Assembly (NCBI GenBank): GCA_004297165.1
Contig: SCUJ01000001.1
Span: 62,001 to 126,000, forward strand
Length of the DNA: 64,000 bases
Reading direction: 5' to 3'
Source of the DNA: Gammaproteobacteria bacterium
Lineage (GTDB): Bacteria; Pseudomonadota; Gammaproteobacteria; Eutrophobiales; Eutrophobiaceae
Every line of letters starts with the position of its first letter. Position 1 is the first letter of the stretch. This document shows positions 43,166 through 51,168 of the stretch, piece after piece. Made by a program: the position numbers and the translations under genes. The notes beneath the pieces are model-generated. The model was not told where the DNA came from, ran no database searches, and was given only the letters and a program-made list of their open reading frames with translations.

Positions 43166-44080
43166 ATGGACAAACTGACCAGCATCCGGGTATTTCTGCA
43201 AGTCGCGCGATCGGGAAGCTTCTCCGCCGCGGCCCAGCAATTGCGCATCTCCAAGGCCATGGCCTCGAAACATGTCAGCAGCCTGGAACGGCAGCTCGGC
43301 GTCCGCCTGTTCAACCGCACCACCCGGCATCTCAGCCTGACCGATACCGGTCTCAACTACCGGGACCGCGTGCAGGGCATCATGGAAGAACTGGAAGAGA
43401 CCGAACTCAGCACCGCAAAGTTATCCGCCGAACCCACGGGGACCCTGAGGATCATGGCGCCCACGTCCTTCGGGTCCTTTCACCTCACCCGCGCCGTAGC
43501 CGAATACCGGCGGATCTATCCCAGGGTCAGCATCGACTTGATCTTCGCCTCGCGCACGCCCGATTTCATCAACGAAGGACTCGATCTCGCCATACAAACG
43601 GGAGAACTGAAGGATTCCAACCTGGTGGCCCGGAAACTTGCCCAGTCGCGGCAGGTGGTCTGTGGCGCGCCGGACTATCTGGCGCGACATGGCATACCGG
43701 AACGCCCTGCTGATCTCGAACGCCATAATTGCCTTTTATTTACGCCGCGTTCGCCGGCCGGCGTCTGGACCTTCAGCGGACCGGACGGGGTATACACCCA
43801 ACGGGTGCAAGGCGATGTCAGCGCCAATACCGGCGATGCACTTCGCATCGCGGCCATTGAAGGTTGCGGCCTGATTCAACTGCCGACCTACATCCTGGGT
43901 CTCGACATCAAGGCTGGCAAGCTCAAGGTCCTTCTGGAACAATTCGAACCGCCGGCCCGTCCCATTTATGCGATCTATCTGCACCGCGCCTATCTCTCGG
44001 CCAAGGTGAGCACCTTCGTGGAATTTCTCTACCAGCTCTATCAACCCATACCTTACTGGGAACGCTGGACCGGCGAATGA
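43166..44080 (+). CDS. LysR-family transcriptional regulator
   Basis: A 304-residue LysR regulator. The N-terminal helix-turn-helix is classical (FLQVARSGSFSAAAQQL, then ASKHVSSLERQLGVRLFNRT), followed by a periplasmic-binding-protein-like effector domain from about residue 90. It resembles the large group of LysR proteins that control nearby oxidoreductase or efflux genes, but here it is followed by a Sel1-repeat gene and its target is not obvious. The gene is divergent from srkA. Confidence 0.9.
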   Translation: MDKLTSIRVFLQVARSGSFSAAAQQLRISKAMASKHVSSLERQLGVRLFNRTTRHLSLTDTGLNYRDRVQGIMEELEETELSTAKLSAEPTGTLRIMAPTSFGSFHLTRAVAEYRRIYPRVSIDLIFASRTPDFINEGLDLAIQTGELKDSNLVARKLAQSRQVVCGAPDYLARHGIPERPADLERHNCLLFTPRSPAGVWTFSGPDGVYTQRVQGDVSANTGDALRIAAIEGCGLIQLPTYILGLDIKAGKLKVLLEQFEPPARPIYAIYLHRAYLSAKVSTFVEFLYQLYQPIPYWERWTGE

Positions 44081-44148
44081 AAATACCGGAGGCAGGCCGG
44101 TAATAGGTTTAATATAATCAGACACATAAAACATCACATCACGGTCTA

Positions 44149-45396
44149 ATGCCAGGTCAAGACATCACGGTTGATATAGAGCACGTCACGGCCGAGGCCA
44201 TGGCAGGTGAGCTTGCCATGCAACTGCAACTGGCCGAGATGTATGAGAATGGCAACGGCATCCCCCTGGATTACGGGCAGGCGGCGTACTGGTACCAGAA
44301 GGCGGCGCAACAGGGCGAGGCGCGGGCGCAATCCCGCCTGGGTCAGATGTACCTGCGGGGATATGGGGTCGTCGAGGACCACCGTCAGGCCGTGAAATGG
44401 CTGCGAATCGCTGTGGAGCAGGAGGATGCGTCCGCCCTGGCAAATCTTGCCTGGTGCTATCAGGAAGGGCTTGGCGCACAAAGGGATCTGCATCAGGCGC
44501 TCACGCTCTATGAACGCGCGGCGGAGCAGGGGCATGCGGGCGCCTGTTACAACCTCGGTTTCATGTATGCGGGCGGACTCGGCGCGGCGAAGGATCCGCA
44601 CCGGGCGGTACAATGGTATCTACGGGCGGCGGAGCGCGGTCATACCCGCGCCCAGTTGAATGTCGGCATGATGTTCGCGCGTGGCGAGGGCATCGGGAAA
44701 GACGAGCGGGAAGCTGTGAAGTGGTATACCGAGGCGGCGGTCCGCGGGTACGCCAAGGCCCAATACAACCTCGGCCTCATGTACATGGGTGGGCATGGCG
44801 TCGCGCCGGATGATAATCAAGCCTTTGAGTGGATTAAGAAGGCCGCCGATCAGGGCTACTACAAGGCGCAATTCAACCTGGGACTCCTGTATCAGCACGG
44901 TCTGGGGACGCCAACCGATTATGAGGAGGCCTTTACCCAGTTCGCCCGCGCCTCGGAACAGGGATATGCCAAGGCGGCCTATCAGATGGCCAAGATGTAT
45001 GAGGTCGGCCAGGGCGTTGAGATCAACGAGATCAAGGCCTTCAAATGTTACCAATGGGCTGCGGAGCGGGGTTACGCCAAGGCGCAATACCGCCTGGGCC
45101 GCCTGTATCTGGATGGCAAGGGCGTGCGTCAGGACCGCGAGCTGGCGTGCAAATGGATCGAGAAGGCCGCGTTGCAGGGGTATGTCAAGGCGCAATACCT
45201 ACTGGGCGTCTGCTACACGAAGGGCTATGGCGTAGTGCGCGATTACCAGCACGCCTGGGCCTGGTTATCGCTGGCCTGCGAGTCCGGCGATGCCGCAGTC
45301 GTGGAGATGCGGGACAAGGTTGCCGGGAGCCTTGCCGGACCCGCGCTGGAGGAGGCGAGGCAACTCGCCATCCATTGGCGCAATCACTATGAGTGA
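44149..45396 (+). CDS. Sel1-like repeat (TPR-type) protein
   Basis: A 415-residue protein made almost entirely of about eleven 36-residue Sel1-like repeats, each with the pattern A-x-x-x-LGxMYxxGxGVxxDxxxAxxWYxxAAxQG. Examples are GYAKAQYNLGLMYMGGHG and GYVKAQYLLGVCYTKGYG. Such alpha-solenoids mediate protein-protein contacts in signalling or envelope processes. There is no signal peptide or membrane segment, so it is probably cytoplasmic. It ends 1 bp from the convergent mltF gene. The partner is unknown. Confidence 0.88.
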   Translation: MPGQDITVDIEHVTAEAMAGELAMQLQLAEMYENGNGIPLDYGQAAYWYQKAAQQGEARAQSRLGQMYLRGYGVVEDHRQAVKWLRIAVEQEDASALANLAWCYQEGLGAQRDLHQALTLYERAAEQGHAGACYNLGFMYAGGLGAAKDPHRAVQWYLRAAERGHTRAQLNVGMMFARGEGIGKDEREAVKWYTEAAVRGYAKAQYNLGLMYMGGHGVAPDDNQAFEWIKKAADQGYYKAQFNLGLLYQHGLGTPTDYEEAFTQFARASEQGYAKAAYQMAKMYEVGQGVEINEIKAFKCYQWAAERGYAKAQYRLGRLYLDGKGVRQDRELACKWIEKAALQGYVKAQYLLGVCYTKGYGVVRDYQHAWAWLSLACESGDAAVVEMRDKVAGSLAGPALEEARQLAIHWRNHYE

Positions 45397-45397
45397 T

Positions 45398-46855
45398 CTA
45401 TAAAACCTTCGAGTCGCTGTAAAGATTCTCAACCGACCGCTCGTATGGCGCCATCTCCGGCTGCGTCAACTGCACCAGGGTGTTGTGATACTTCCGGATG
45501 TTCTCCACGAATTCCACAGCCTGATAGCCGCGGGCATAACCGTGGCGGGTGGTCCTGAACCATTTCTTGCGGCTCAAGAGCGGCAGGCTCTCCCGGACAT
45601 CCTCCCACAGGTCCGGATTCTTGCCCATCCGGTCGGTGAGGACCCTGGCATCCTCCAGATGCCCGTATCCGATGTTATAGGCGGCGAGAGCGAACCAGCG
45701 GCGATCAGGCTCCTGTATCCGTTCCGGGATCTTCTCGAGCATATGCGTGAAATACTCCGCACCGCCCCGGATGCTTTGTACGGGGTCGGCGCGATTGGTC
45801 ACGCCGAGACTCTCCGCAGTACTTTTCGTCAGCATCATCAATCCCCGCACGCCCGTCTCTGAACGCGCGGTGCGGTCCCAATGGGATTCCTGGTAACTGA
45901 TGGCTGCTAGCAAAGACCAATCCAACCGGTATTGATCCGCGGTTTTCTCGAACAGATCCCGATAATTCGGCAGGCGCATGGCGTAACGGTCGATGAAGTT
46001 CCGCGAATCCAGGTAATCGAATTCCTCGGTATGCCCGAAACAGGCGTCGAAAAGGTCCGCAAGATCGCCGCTCAGATAGATCTCATCCTGAAATTCCCGC
46101 GCCGCCTGGATGAGTCCGGCGTCAACCTTTTCGCCCCGAAAGGCCCAGGCGAGGGGCAAAGGTGTTCCCACGGTCAGTGCCGGGCGGATCTCGGGATAGG
46201 AATGCATGGCCAGGACCAGTTCGTTGGAGTCGGCGATCGTGTACCCGATCTCCCCCTTTTCGATCATCGCCAGCAGGTCCTGGGTATTGAGTTCTGGATG
46301 GATGACCAGCAGCAGCTTAGGGTGGTTCGCCCGCAGGGACTCCACCAGCGGGGGCGGCAGGTAATCCCCGGCGATGTGAATGGCGTGTGGTGGAATGTCG
46401 TCCAGGCTGGTCGGCAGTTCCCCGCCGTTACGGTAGATGAGATGGAATGTCAGCCATTGGTGCGTCGGGACGAGCGTCATTCGGCTGTCCGGCAGACTCT
46501 GATTGATGAGCGAGGCAGCGGCGAAATCAGCTTTTCCCTCCCGCAGGATTTCGATCATTTCGGCATCGCTTTTCGCCACGATGACATTGAGAGAGACCTC
46601 CAGATGATCCGCGAAACGGTCTGCGAGTTCGAAACTGAAACCGCGTTCTTCCGCATTTTCCAGATAATAAGTGGCCGGACCCGCCCGAGTGACGACGGTG
46701 ATCGCGCCGGTTTGCCGGATCTTGTCGAGCGACGATTGGGCCGGCCGGATGGGGGCGGGCGGAGGCGGCTGTCTGGAACAGGCTGCGCTACATAATAATG
46801 CCAGTCCCAGGAGGCTCATCAACGGGGCGACGGCAGGCGAACGGGCGGCCTTCAT
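45398..46855 (-). CDS. mltF: Membrane-bound lytic murein transglycosylase F
   Basis: A 485-residue lipoprotein with two domains. The N-terminus has a signal with lipobox LLCSAAC, followed by a proline-rich linker. Residues about 40-270 form a solute-binding (SBP_bac_3) domain that regulates activity. Residues about 290-460 are the SLT catalytic domain with its Glu in AISYQESHWDRTARS. It would cleave peptidoglycan between MurNAc and GlcNAc at the outer-membrane inner face. Order and length match MltF. Confidence 0.92.
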   Translation of the reverse strand: MKAARSPAVAPLMSLLGLALLCSAACSRQPPPPAPIRPAQSSLDKIRQTGAITVVTRAGPATYYLENAEERGFSFELADRFADHLEVSLNVIVAKSDAEMIEILREGKADFAAASLINQSLPDSRMTLVPTHQWLTFHLIYRNGGELPTSLDDIPPHAIHIAGDYLPPPLVESLRANHPKLLLVIHPELNTQDLLAMIEKGEIGYTIADSNELVLAMHSYPEIRPALTVGTPLPLAWAFRGEKVDAGLIQAAREFQDEIYLSGDLADLFDACFGHTEEFDYLDSRNFIDRYAMRLPNYRDLFEKTADQYRLDWSLLAAISYQESHWDRTARSETGVRGLMMLTKSTAESLGVTNRADPVQSIRGGAEYFTHMLEKIPERIQEPDRRWFALAAYNIGYGHLEDARVLTDRMGKNPDLWEDVRESLPLLSRKKWFRTTRHGYARGYQAVEFVENIRKYHNTLVQLTQPEMAPYERSVENLYSDSKVL

Positions 46856-47033
46856 CGGGGGTAAGGCTTGTTTGACATGACATTAGGATAAGGGGGTTGC
46901 CCCCTGCGGGGAAAGCCATTCCACGAGATTCGACCAAATTTCCATATTTAAAGGGCTGTCACTTCGTCGCGGAAACAGTACAATACTCGCCCCGGTCAGG
47001 CGCCAGAATGCCGGGAAATCAAGCACATCCACC

Positions 47034-47124
47034 GGAGAGGTGCCAGAGCGGCCGAATGGGCTCGACTCGAAATCGAGTGACCGCTAATAACGGTCCGTGG
47101 GTTCAAATCCCACCCTCTCCGCCA
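47034..47124 (+). tRNA. tRNA-Ser (anticodon CGA)
   Basis: A 91-nt tRNA with a 7-bp acceptor stem (GGAGAGG / CCTCTCC), a 5-bp anticodon stem (CTCGA / TCGAG) around loop CTCGAAA, a long variable arm as expected for serine, the T-loop GTTCAAATC, discriminator G and an encoded CCA end. It reads UCG codons. It is immediately upstream of a toxin-antitoxin pair, a frequent integration site, but no second copy of its 3' end was found in the window. Confidence 0.95.
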
Positions 47125-47182
47125 ATTTCCGCCTTGTTTATCGTCCTGCCTCGTGGCGATTTGTCGTTGCATAATTGTTAAT

Positions 47183-47218
47183 TGACCACTCTCGTGACCA
47201 TGGTCATACTGATGGTCA
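47183..47218. promoter_or_regulatory. Putative antitoxin operator (TGACCA/TGGTCA array)
   Basis: A perfect 12-bp palindrome TGACCATGGTCA at 47195-47206 is flanked by half-sites TGACCA at 47183-47188 and TGGTCA at 47213-47218, just upstream of the antitoxin start. This is the expected layout for cooperative autorepression by a Phd/VapB-type antitoxin-toxin complex. Confidence 0.6.
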
Positions 47219-47239
47219 TCTATCGTCCTGGAGTGTGTC

Positions 47240-47473
47240 ATGCAAACCATCAAGGCCTCCGAATTCAAGGCAAAATGCCTGGCACTTATGGATGAGGTCG
47301 CGCGCACGGGCGAACCCATCCGCATCACCAAGGCGGGCAAACCGGTAGCGGAGCTGTGCCCGGTGAGAACGGCGAAACCGGCTACACCCTTCGGAATATG
47401 GAAGGGACGGACACGGATCCTTGGCGACATTATGGAGCCCATTGATGTGGATGAGTGGGAGGCATTGAAGTGA
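47240..47473 (+). CDS. Phd/YefM-family antitoxin
   Basis: A 77-residue antitoxin. The N-terminal DNA-binding fold is typical of Phd/YefM (TIKASEFKAKCLALMDEVA, then ITKAGKPVAEL), and the C-terminal acidic tail (MEPIDVDEWEALK) would wrap the toxin. It overlaps the PIN toxin gene by 4 bp (GTGA), as in most type II pairs. A palindromic operator array lies upstream. Confidence 0.88.
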   Translation: MQTIKASEFKAKCLALMDEVARTGEPIRITKAGKPVAELCPVRTAKPATPFGIWKGRTRILGDIMEPIDVDEWEALK

Positions 47474-47868
47474 TCCTGCTCGATACCCATACACTGTACT
47501 GGCTGGCGACTGCGGACGAGAAACTGGGGCGGATGTCCCGTGCGAAAATCGAGCATGCATTCGGTGAGGATGGGGTTGCCGTCAGCGCCATCAGCTTTTG
47601 GGAACTGGCCATGCTGGCGTTAAAAAAACGCATCGAGGCCGACGATGTTCCGGAACTGCGGAGGATCGCGCTTGAGTCGGGTATCACTGAGCTGGTGTTG
47701 GATGGTCCGACCGCAATTCTCGCCGCGCAACTGGAGGTATTGCACAAGGACCCGGCGGATCGATTCATCGCGGCCTCCGCGCTCCGCCATCATGCCACCC
47801 TGGTGACGGCGGATGATCGCCTGCTTACTGGCGGCAACGGTCTCGCCGTGCAGGATGCGCGGGAGTGA
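47470..47868 (+). CDS. vapC: VapC-type PIN-domain ribonuclease toxin
   Basis: A 132-residue PIN-domain protein. The acidic metal-binding residues are present: Asp in LLDTHTLYW at the N-terminus, Glu in ISFWELAML, and two Asp in KDPADRFIAASA and VTADDRL. VapC toxins cut tRNA or rRNA to stop growth. The GTG start at 47470 overlaps the antitoxin stop; the in-frame start at 47455 is less likely. The pair is probably a stabilisation or defence module. Confidence 0.88.
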   Translation: MILLDTHTLYWLATADEKLGRMSRAKIEHAFGEDGVAVSAISFWELAMLALKKRIEADDVPELRRIALESGITELVLDGPTAILAAQLEVLHKDPADRFIAASALRHHATLVTADDRLLTGGNGLAVQDARE

Positions 47869-47912
47869 CGTCCCCTTCGATGCTTCTACTTGGCTTGAGC
47901 CATTGTTTTGAA

Positions 47913-47934
47913 ACCCTCGCCTAAAGGCGAGGGT
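47913..47934. terminator. Hairpin between vapC and the PEP-CTERM gene
   Basis: A perfect 9-bp stem (ACCCTCGCC / GGCGAGGGT) with a TAAA loop between two convergent genes. On the minus strand it is followed by TTTCAAAAC, on the plus strand by no T-run, so it is a possible weak terminator. Confidence 0.5.
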
Positions 47935-47966
47935 AATTCACTTGGAATTATAATGAGATTTCACGT

Positions 47967-48962
47967 TTACATGGTTTTTGTAAGCGTTTTCAATCGTCGT
48001 TTAGTGACGAGTTCCAACAAAGCAAGACCTGCCAACAGCATGGAAGTTGTACCCGGCTCCGGGACATTAGTTGGTATCGGTGTCGGAATGGAAGAAAAGG
48101 GGATGGCAGAAAACGCCAAACGGAGTTTCAAGTCGCCCCATGATGTTCCAGCGGGTCTGCCCGCAGCAATGCATGACGGAGCGTTAGGGTCGCACGAAAA
48201 AATACCGGCAGCTCCGATGTTGAGGTCAATGCGGAATTCAAAATCACGACCGGTACCGATATAGAAAGAACCAGCCGACCCACCAGTCATCGTATGGAGT
48301 CCATTAATACCAGGTGCGTATTGAGGGTCAGGGCCGTTCCAATCGAATCCACTCAGGTTACCATCCCACCCTGTTTGAGAAGCATTTGCGGTATACGCGC
48401 TGCCAGAATTCCACCAGTGATAATCGCCGTACGTGGTGAACACATAGTCGTAGACCCAGTAGATGGTAGCCGCAGTGTCGGAAGTGAACCTGTATTTCGC
48501 CGAGCCTATTGCCCAACTCGACAGGCCGCAACATATATCCGAGTTACTTGTCTCGTCATACAAGTGATAAGTGAAAACATTGGAAGGGTCGAGCAGACCT
48601 GCCGCGCCTGGAACGAAACCTGCGGTTGCGGCAGTATGTCCTGAATAGACGTTCAACCGATCTGTAACATCCACGTTGTGTCCTGACGGGGTCTCATCCC
48701 ACCCAGTCCAGGGAGTTCCTGTCAGCGCGGCATAACTTGGCGAACCAGCAACACTGCCAGTGGCCCATTGCGCCGATTCGCAACAACTAAAATTGCTAGA
48801 CGGTACAACAGCCCTTGTGTTTCCAGCATCAACACCCCAAAGGATGACATCAGCCGTCGCCGGAACCGAAAGAACAGACAGTAGAAGAATTACAAGTAAC
48901 GAGGTAAGTTTGCGAACGATTAAGGCACAGGACATGCGGTTTATAGGGTAATTAATATACAT
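47967..48962 (-). CDS. PEP-CTERM sorting-domain exported protein
   Basis: A 331-residue exported protein. It has an N-terminal signal peptide (LTSLLVILLLSVLSVPATA), a beta-rich central part with many Ser/Thr/Gly/Trp residues, and a C-terminal sorting signal: VPEPGTTSM, a hydrophobic helix and the basic end TKRRLK. PEP-CTERM proteins are processed by exosortase (EpsH) in bacteria that make exopolysaccharide. No exosortase gene is in the window. The start at 48962 has a GGGGG Shine-Dalgarno-like run; a second Met at 48935 lacks one. The gene is clearly more AT-rich than its neighbours. Confidence 0.88.
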   Translation of the reverse strand: MYINYPINRMSCALIVRKLTSLLVILLLSVLSVPATADVILWGVDAGNTRAVVPSSNFSCCESAQWATGSVAGSPSYAALTGTPWTGWDETPSGHNVDVTDRLNVYSGHTAATAGFVPGAAGLLDPSNVFTYHLYDETSNSDICCGLSSWAIGSAKYRFTSDTAATIYWVYDYVFTTYGDYHWWNSGSAYTANASQTGWDGNLSGFDWNGPDPQYAPGINGLHTMTGGSAGSFYIGTGRDFEFRIDLNIGAAGIFSCDPNAPSCIAAGRPAGTSWGDLKLRLAFSAIPFSSIPTPIPTNVPEPGTTSMLLAGLALLELVTKRRLKTLTKTM

Positions 48963-49391
48963 TGCGCCCCCAAAGAAGTATTTATAGCCGTGATTTGTAT
49001 TTTCACATGAACAATGAATTCTTGAATGCTGGATAATACCCGTGCATATACTGTGCCTTATGAAATTATTCTTATAATAAACAGTGAGATATGAGCTTAC
49101 GCAAATTTTTTACATACTGAATTATGTAAATAAACTCGACACTAAATTGACTTGAAAATCTACAAAAATCTGGGGTGTCACCAAGATAATCAATGTAAAT
49201 TCAATCGGTTATTAACCATTTTGATTCTTATGTTTTTTATGTAAACAAAAGCGACAACCGCAAGATTATTTCGTTTTTTGAGTCCCCGATAGGAGAACCT
49301 TATTACCCTTGATATCATCACCGGGACATTCCGCAGCCCGCGGTTTCCTCTCCACGAACCTTAACCCATTTTCCGGCGATCATCCGAAGTC
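48963..49391. other. AT-rich intergenic region, 429 bp, no gene seen
   Basis: The lowest-GC stretch of the window, between the divergent PEP-CTERM gene and an unknown secreted protein gene. It contains a 14-bp near-repeat (TTATGTAAAtAAAc at 49122-49135 and again at 49237-49250) and several A/T tracts. Promoters for both flanking genes should lie here, but none stands out. Confidence 0.5.
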
Positions 49392-50096
49392 ATGAGTTCC
49401 CGCGCGTTTTACAGATTGTCGCTGCTGTCGCTGTTGTATTTGGCGCCGCTGTCCCCCGGTTGGCCGCAAGGCGTGATCTCCGAAGATTTCGATACGATCG
49501 CGGAAAGTCTGTTCTGGGACGAGCTGCATCCCTACGGCGGCTGGACGCTGTTCTGCGGGGATCGTTTCGATCACGATCGCAAGACCGCCGATCGGCGGAC
49601 CGTCATCCTGATGCACATCTATCCGCTGGAAAAGATGTTGATGCGGGCCGGATGCGACAGCCGGATGCAATGCCGGGAGTCCGGCAACGCATTATTCCGG
49701 CGCATGGAGGCGGACATGCACAATCTGTATCCCGACTGGTCCGATCTGGTGACCCGTCTGAACGGGATGGAGTTCGGCGAGGTGGCGGGCGAGGAATGGC
49801 GCTACCAGGATTGTGACTTCGAATGGCGTAAAAACCTCGTCGAACCGCGGCCGGTATCCCGCGGCAATGTCGCGAGGGCGCTCTATTACATGCACTGGCG
49901 TTACGATCTTCCCCTATGGCCGCCGCTCATCCAGACGCTGCAGCGCTGGAACCGCGAAGACGGCACGAGCGAGCAGGAGCGTTTCCGCAACGACCGGATC
50001 GAGGCGTTGCAGGGCGAACGCAATCCCTTCATCGACGATCCTTTGCTGTTGGACAATCCGCCGCCGGCCAGGATGCGCAAGTCCGGATTACCCTGA
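49392..50096 (+). CDS. Secreted protein of unknown function
   Basis: A 234-residue protein with a signal peptide (FYRLSLLSLLYLAPLSPGW). The mature part has several cysteines (FCGD, GCDSRMQC, YQDC) that could form disulfides, plus many aromatic residues, and it ends with a Pro-rich segment. No known domain is recognised. It is followed after 27 bp by a convergent TraB/GumN-like gene. Confidence 0.65.
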   Translation: MSSRAFYRLSLLSLLYLAPLSPGWPQGVISEDFDTIAESLFWDELHPYGGWTLFCGDRFDHDRKTADRRTVILMHIYPLEKMLMRAGCDSRMQCRESGNALFRRMEADMHNLYPDWSDLVTRLNGMEFGEVAGEEWRYQDCDFEWRKNLVEPRPVSRGNVARALYYMHWRYDLPLWPPLIQTLQRWNREDGTSEQERFRNDRIEALQGERNPFIDDPLLLDNPPPARMRKSGLP

Positions 50097-50123
50097 CAGC
50101 CTGTTGGATCACTATTAGGATGA

Positions 50124-51134
50124 TCACGGCGCCCGCACCGCATAGCCCTTCGCTTTGAGCTGCGCCAGCAGGCCGCGTTCGCTGACCAGTTCGCCGATAT
50201 CGAGTACGGCAAAAGTGGAGCGATTGGCGGTCAGCGCCTTTTCCGCGGCTGCCAGCCATTGTTGTTGGCTGCGTTTCTGCAAATCCTCCACCGTGGTTCC
50301 TTCACTGCTGGCCAGCATCATGAGCGCGCAGGGATTGGCATCGTCGAATACAACGGCGCCGTCGCGCAAATCGTCGACATAGCCCTGGGCCCAACTGTTC
50401 GCGCGGCTTTTCATTGACTCGATATCGTTCTCGTAGCGGTTGATCAGGGTTTCCATGCAGGCAATCTCCTGTTCCGGCGGCAAACTGTTGATCAGTTTTT
50501 CGGTGCGATCGGCCAATTTTCCGTAACCGCCTTCGAGTTTCAACCGCACTTCGGTGGCAGTACGCTTGATACGGCGGTTGCGTCTGACCAGCCGTTTGAT
50601 CTTTTTCATGATGCCGCGATCCGCAACGAGATTATTCTGCGCGAGCACCGTTCGACCCAGTTGCCCGATTGCGAACATGGGTCGCATGGTTTCCAACTCA
50701 TCATGATCGGGCATGTACCGCGTCTTCAGCGCGGCGAAGCGTCGATACAACCCCGGCGGCAATACGTCCTGTAGCGATTTGCCGTCGGGATTCCTGCCAA
50801 GACGCTTGGCCAGCCGGTAACCCCGCACATAGTTGATCGGATTCAGCATCACCAGCGGGGAGACGTCGATATCGGCGCCTGGCGGCTCAATGAATTCATC
50901 GATCCCCTTGATTACCTTTTCCACCCGCGCCGATTCCCAAATCATGCCTTTGGGGATCGGGGACAGCAGCGCAAAGATCCACAGGTTGTTCTCGCCATCG
51001 CTGACCTTCCATAGCGCGGGCCCCGGCAGTTTGCCGGTCACGACGATTTCCTCCAGCGCTTCCTGTTGAGCAAAAGCCGTCAACGATGACAACATCAGCA
51101 GCGCCCCAATCAATACATCCCTACGAATTCGCAT
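50124..51134 (-). CDS. TraB/GumN family protein, divergent
   Basis: A 336-residue exported protein with signal peptide (ALLMLSSLTAFAQQ). It opens like a TraB/GumN protein (VTGKLPGPALWKVSDGENNLW). The family normally has two GxxH motifs that bind the catalytic metal. Here the first site reads FALLSP in place of the usual LGTIH-like sequence, and the second (near residue 320, DIGELV) has Glu where His is expected. The protein may therefore be inactive or use another chemistry. A proline/charge-rich middle part is conserved in style with xanthomonad GumN-like proteins. Confidence 0.78.
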   Translation of the reverse strand: MRIRRDVLIGALLMLSSLTAFAQQEALEEIVVTGKLPGPALWKVSDGENNLWIFALLSPIPKGMIWESARVEKVIKGIDEFIEPPGADIDVSPLVMLNPINYVRGYRLAKRLGRNPDGKSLQDVLPPGLYRRFAALKTRYMPDHDELETMRPMFAIGQLGRTVLAQNNLVADRGIMKKIKRLVRRNRRIKRTATEVRLKLEGGYGKLADRTEKLINSLPPEQEIACMETLINRYENDIESMKSRANSWAQGYVDDLRDGAVVFDDANPCALMMLASSEGTTVEDLQKRSQQQWLAAAEKALTANRSTFAVLDIGELVSERGLLAQLKAKGYAVRAP

Positions 51135-51168
51135 TCGATTTCTCCAGTGAGTTAACTGTGGAGCGCGT

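Noticed and set aside
44149-45396. Tandem DNA repeats at about 108-bp spacing, considered as a satellite or CRISPR-like array
   Set aside because: The periodicity is the protein-level Sel1 repeat; DNA copies are too diverged for a CRISPR or minisatellite.
47034-47124. tRNA-Ser as the attachment site of the defence island
   Set aside because: The CBASS island is 11 kb away and has its own boundary repeats in rlmI; no duplicate of the tRNA 3' end was found.
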